From: JAAXKN01 sp036261625
GTDB taxonomy: Bacteria; Bacteroidota; Ignavibacteria; Ignavibacteriales; SURF-24
Assembly: GCA_036261625.1 (NCBI GenBank)
Contig: DATAKL010000034.1
Coordinates: 1-64,000, forward strand
DNA: 64,000 nt
Direction of reading: 5' to 3'
Each line of letters opens with the position of its first letter. The first letter of the stretch is position 1. Under the pieces are notes generated by a model. It was not told where the DNA came from. It did not search any database and was given only the letters and a program-made list of their open reading frames with translations. Positions 61,143 through 64,000 of the stretch are shown piece by piece. A program made the position numbers and the translations under genes.

Positions 61143-61286
61143 TGAATAGCCACGGCTTTCAGGCCGTGGACAGGATGCCCCCTCTCTATTTGGGCTTTAG
61201 CCCCAGATTATCCGGGGGAAATCTGTGGCTAAAGCCACGGGTTGTTTTGGGCATTTTCCCCACGACCTGAAGGTCGTGGCTAGTCA
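61143..61286. repeat. Palindromic intergenic repeat, TGAATAGCCACGG type
   Basis: It begins TGAATAGCCACGGCTTT and ends AAGGTCGTGGCTAGTCA (one change from the usual TATTCA). The inner part has GGGCTTTAGCCCC. It occupies most of the 348-base gap 61025-61372. Confidence 0.88.
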
Positions 61287-61310
61287 GGCCGGGGCTAGTC
61301 AGGACAGGCA

Positions 61311-61352
61311 ATAAAAAAGGCGGCTTTGGGAAGATTATATCCATAGCCGCCT
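61311..61352 (-). terminator. Terminator of the GH3/beta-lactamase gene
   Basis: On the minus strand AGGCGGCT and AGCCGCCT pair, followed by a T run (the ATAAAAAAGG of the plus strand). Confidence 0.85.
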
Positions 61353-61372
61353 GAAAAGAATAGGGGAATTTT

Positions 61373-64000
61373 TCAGTAGGAAATTGCTCTTACAACGGCA
61401 TCGTGAACCCTGGGGCGGAATTTTATGATCTTGTTGTTCTTCCTCGTGGGGAATACCCTGTTTGTAAGGAGCACGACAAAAAGATCCCTGTCCTTGTCTG
61501 CCCAGACGGAAGTGCCTGTAAAGCCGGTATGGCCGAATGAGTTTTCACTGAAAAGGCTTCCGGCTGAGGATCCGGTGGGAGCTTTTGTATCCCATCCAAG
61601 GCCGCGTGAACTCTGTCCAGAAACTTTTGAGGTAAAGAGATCCACGGTAGAAGGCTTGATGAGCTGCTTATGGTCGTATCGGCCATGGTTAAGCATCATC
61701 TGCATAAAAATGGACAGGTCGCCGCCAGTTGAGAAAAGCCCCGCATGGCCTGCAACGCCTCCCATGGCGGCGGCATTTTCATCGTGCACGGTGCCTCTTA
61801 CGGTATCCATGCGCCAGTAGTTGTCGACCTCAGTAGGCACGCACAGGCTCCGGAGGCTCTTCGGGGGATTATACATTGTATGCGTCATGCCAAGGGGTTC
61901 AAAAACGTTTTTCTTCAGGTACTGATCTAAAGGCATTCCTGTAATTTTTTCAATTACGAGCTGAAGCGTAATCATGCTGAGATCGCTGTAGAGATATTTA
62001 GTGCCCGTGGGATATTCCAGGCCGGTGTTCATGATGTCGCGGGCAACCTCATCATGAGTATGATACATCTTGTAAAAAGGCTTGTCGGCCGGGAAACCCG
62101 CATTATGGAGCAGGAGATTCCTGATTGTAATTTTACCCTTGCCGTGGTTATCGAACTCCGGCAGGTAGTCGGCAACTCTTTTATCCAGGCCGAGTTTCCC
62201 CTCATCATAAAGAATCATGGCGGCTGTCGTAGTGCCGATTACCTTACTTACCGAAGCCAGGTCGAACATGGCGTCGGTTGTCATCGGCTGCGCATCAGGG
62301 CCGTACATATAATGGCCGAAGGCTTTCTTATAGATTACTTTTCCCTTGTAGCCCACATAGACTACAGCGCCGGGAAATACTGAATCGGCAAGGCCTGACT
62401 TCATGACGGAATCCACACCGGAGAAGTCGTATGCTGTATCTGACTCTGCACTAATATCCTGAAGAGCATCTTTTTCATACTGAATGCCGTCGCCGACTTT
62501 GTATGGAGTATTTGGTATTGAGATCGGGAGTTTGCCTGTAATATTTATCTGGCCCGTAAGGGCTTTGAGCATTGCTATCTGCGAGACCTTAGGTTCTCCG
62601 TAACTGCAGAGGTAATTCGGCACGTCGGGGAAGTCTGAAAGAATATAGGGATTTCCCATGCTCATGAACACAACGGGCTTATTCAGTTCAGCAAGGGCTT
62701 TTACCAGCTTGGCCTCTTCCTCAGGCATATCGATCGAGCCTGTATATGCCCTTACCCTGACAAACATCGGTACCAGTACAAGGTCTGAATTCCTGACAGC
62801 TTCCATGGCCTCATTAAATTCACGGCCGGTACTTTTCCTTCCCAAAGATACCATGCGGACATTATTGAATTTTTCTTTTACGAGCTGCTCAAAATAGTAA
62901 GGCGCCGGCGCGCTCAGGTCGCTCAGCGTAATGCAGGCCGTGGTGGAATACTTTGCCGGATCCAGCGGTAAAAGATTTCCCGTGTTTTTAACCATTGTAA
63001 TCGACTTATCTGCAATATCCTGTGCAAGGCGGATGTGTGATCTCTTGTTCAGGAAACGGGTAACGGTATCGATGTCTACATATCTGTTCTGATCGAGGTG
63101 AAGCCATTTTTTAGCCGCCAGAATTTTGCGCACGCTGTAGTTGATCCTCTTTTCACTTAGTTTTCCTGATTCCACGGCATTGTAAATGGCTGAAATTGCC
63201 TTAGCTTCATCGGGAGGGAAGAGGATGATGTCGTTTCCGGCCTGGACTGCTTTGAGGGCAGCCGGACCTGCCTTAAAATGTTTTGTCACGCCGTGCATAT
63301 TCATTGCGTCTGTAACAACAAGTCCCTGGAAGCCGAGCTGATTCTTTAAGAGTCTGGTAACGATATTCTTTGAGAGTGTAGCCGGAAGGCCGGGCCTGGG
63401 TTCAAAGGCAGGGACTTCGAGATGACCGACCATTACAGATTTTACGCCGGCATTAATGGCCTTTTCGAAAGGGACGAGGTCATTTTTTTCAAACGATTTC
63501 CGGCTCTGGCTTAAGAGCGGCAGATCCTTATGTGAATCGAGGTCGGTTGCGCCGTGGCCCGGAAAATGCTTTGCAGTTGTAAGAACGTTTTCTTCCTCCA
63601 TACCCCTCATAAAAGCCAGCATATGGCGGTCAATTATATCTTTGTCCTCCGAGTAGGATCTGATATTTATGATAGGGTTCCGGGCATTGTTATTTATGTC
63701 CACCATCGGGGCATAGTTCTGCTGAACGCCGATGGCGCGTGTTTCCTGGCCGACAATTTTACCCATCATGTATGTCAGTTCTGTATCGTCAGCGGCACCG
63801 ATAGCCATATTGTAAGGGAACTCAACTGCGTCTTTAAGCCTCATCCCAACGCCGCGTTCATAATCGGCTGAAACAAGCAAAGGAACATCGGCCAGTTTCT
63901 GGAGCTTATTCGTAAGGAGCATCTGGTTAATGACGTCGCCTTCAAAGAAAATTAAGCCTCCGACCTTTAGGTCCTGCACCAGGTGCACGAGCCTTTTATA
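61373..64000 (-). CDS. GH3 beta-N-acetylglucosaminidase (NagZ-like) fused to serine beta-lactamase domain (5' end outside window)
   Basis: At least 875 residues are visible; the frame is open past the right edge, and a GTG at 63988 is internal. The N-terminal half is a GH3 domain with TTAKHFPGHGATDLDSHKDLP (NagZ signature), VMVGHLEVPA and GLVVTDAMNM (catalytic Asp). A linker and GH3 C-terminal domain follow. The C-terminal half is a class C beta-lactamase/DD-peptidase-like domain with ASVSKVIG (SxxK), LYSDLSM (YxN-like) and GHTGFTGTSVW (HTGF). It would recycle or remodel peptidoglycan. The signal peptide would lie in the missing part. Confidence 0.9.
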   Translation of the reverse strand, partial: YKRLVHLVQDLKVGGLIFFEGDVINQMLLTNKLQKLADVPLLVSADYERGVGMRLKDAVEFPYNMAIGAADDTELTYMMGKIVGQETRAIGVQQNYAPMVDINNNARNPIINIRSYSEDKDIIDRHMLAFMRGMEEENVLTTAKHFPGHGATDLDSHKDLPLLSQSRKSFEKNDLVPFEKAINAGVKSVMVGHLEVPAFEPRPGLPATLSKNIVTRLLKNQLGFQGLVVTDAMNMHGVTKHFKAGPAALKAVQAGNDIILFPPDEAKAISAIYNAVESGKLSEKRINYSVRKILAAKKWLHLDQNRYVDIDTVTRFLNKRSHIRLAQDIADKSITMVKNTGNLLPLDPAKYSTTACITLSDLSAPAPYYFEQLVKEKFNNVRMVSLGRKSTGREFNEAMEAVRNSDLVLVPMFVRVRAYTGSIDMPEEEAKLVKALAELNKPVVFMSMGNPYILSDFPDVPNYLCSYGEPKVSQIAMLKALTGQINITGKLPISIPNTPYKVGDGIQYEKDALQDISAESDTAYDFSGVDSVMKSGLADSVFPGAVVYVGYKGKVIYKKAFGHYMYGPDAQPMTTDAMFDLASVSKVIGTTTAAMILYDEGKLGLDKRVADYLPEFDNHGKGKITIRNLLLHNAGFPADKPFYKMYHTHDEVARDIMNTGLEYPTGTKYLYSDLSMITLQLVIEKITGMPLDQYLKKNVFEPLGMTHTMYNPPKSLRSLCVPTEVDNYWRMDTVRGTVHDENAAAMGGVAGHAGLFSTGGDLSIFMQMMLNHGRYDHKQLIKPSTVDLFTSKVSGQSSRGLGWDTKAPTGSSAGSLFSENSFGHTGFTGTSVWADKDRDLFVVLLTNRVFPTRKNNKIIKFRPRVHDAVVRAISY

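Overview
The window looks like a chromosome segment from a Bacteroidota/Chlorobi-group bacterium, most probably the Ignavibacteria. The evidence is a secreted beta-propeller protein with a C-terminal type IX secretion sorting domain, PorV/FadL-like outer membrane proteins, many signal-peptidase-II lipoproteins, palindromic intergenic repeats, and AT-rich leaders with purine-rich ribosome binding sites. This assignment is inference from gene style, not a phylogenetic result.

Left part (1-10.7 kb): the 3' part of an IS66-type transposase enters from the left edge. It is followed by scattered housekeeping and accessory genes (short-chain dehydrogenase, Nudix hydrolase, DUF998 membrane protein, polysaccharide deacetylase), a decayed radical-SAM gene fragment, and a leftward run of exported proteins (beta-barrel, lipoproteins, T9SS propeller).

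Defence island (10.9-25.5 kb): a tRNA-Arg(CCT) gene on the minus strand at 25459-25532 forms the right border. Four degenerate same-orientation copies of its 3' end and downstream terminator lie at about 10.9, 14.9, 21.8 and 22.8 kb and cut the region into cassettes. The cassettes hold (a) DUF486, NTF2-like, OmpA-lipoprotein and DUF7309-like genes plus a small paralogous protein; (b) a complete four-gene Wadjet JetABCD anti-plasmid system; (c) a CopG/BrnA-type antitoxin with a toxin remnant and an orphan MNT nucleotidyltransferase; (d) an AbiEi/AbiEii toxin-antitoxin pair with a membrane protein whose stop codon lies inside a repeat copy. No integrase was found.

Core metabolism (25.7-32.8 kb): enolase, glutamine synthetase, an EamA transporter, a block of palindromic repeats, a serine beta-lactamase-like enzyme and a macrodomain protein.

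Respiratory/sensory cluster (33.0-40.9 kb): a membrane-anchored H-protein-like protein, a HybA-like ferredoxin, an NrfD/HybB-like quinone-interacting membrane protein, a second H-protein-like protein and a tetraheme cytochrome c. These are followed by a histidine kinase with heme-type motifs in its periplasmic part, a sigma54-dependent response regulator and an archaemetzincin. Palindromes and a sigma54-like promoter precede the first gene, suggesting a self-contained redox-sensing regulon.

Right part (41-64 kb): outer membrane and transport genes; a leftward cluster of heme-copper-oxidase-like membrane proteins, a MIP18-family protein and DUF2249 proteins facing a Crp/Fnr regulator (probable nitrogen-oxide or anaerobic response); a LOG-family protein; a large Rossmann protein; PTS IIA; hisS-lgt-rlmB; an ABC exporter with a LolA-like protein; and a GH3/beta-lactamase fusion cut by the right edge.
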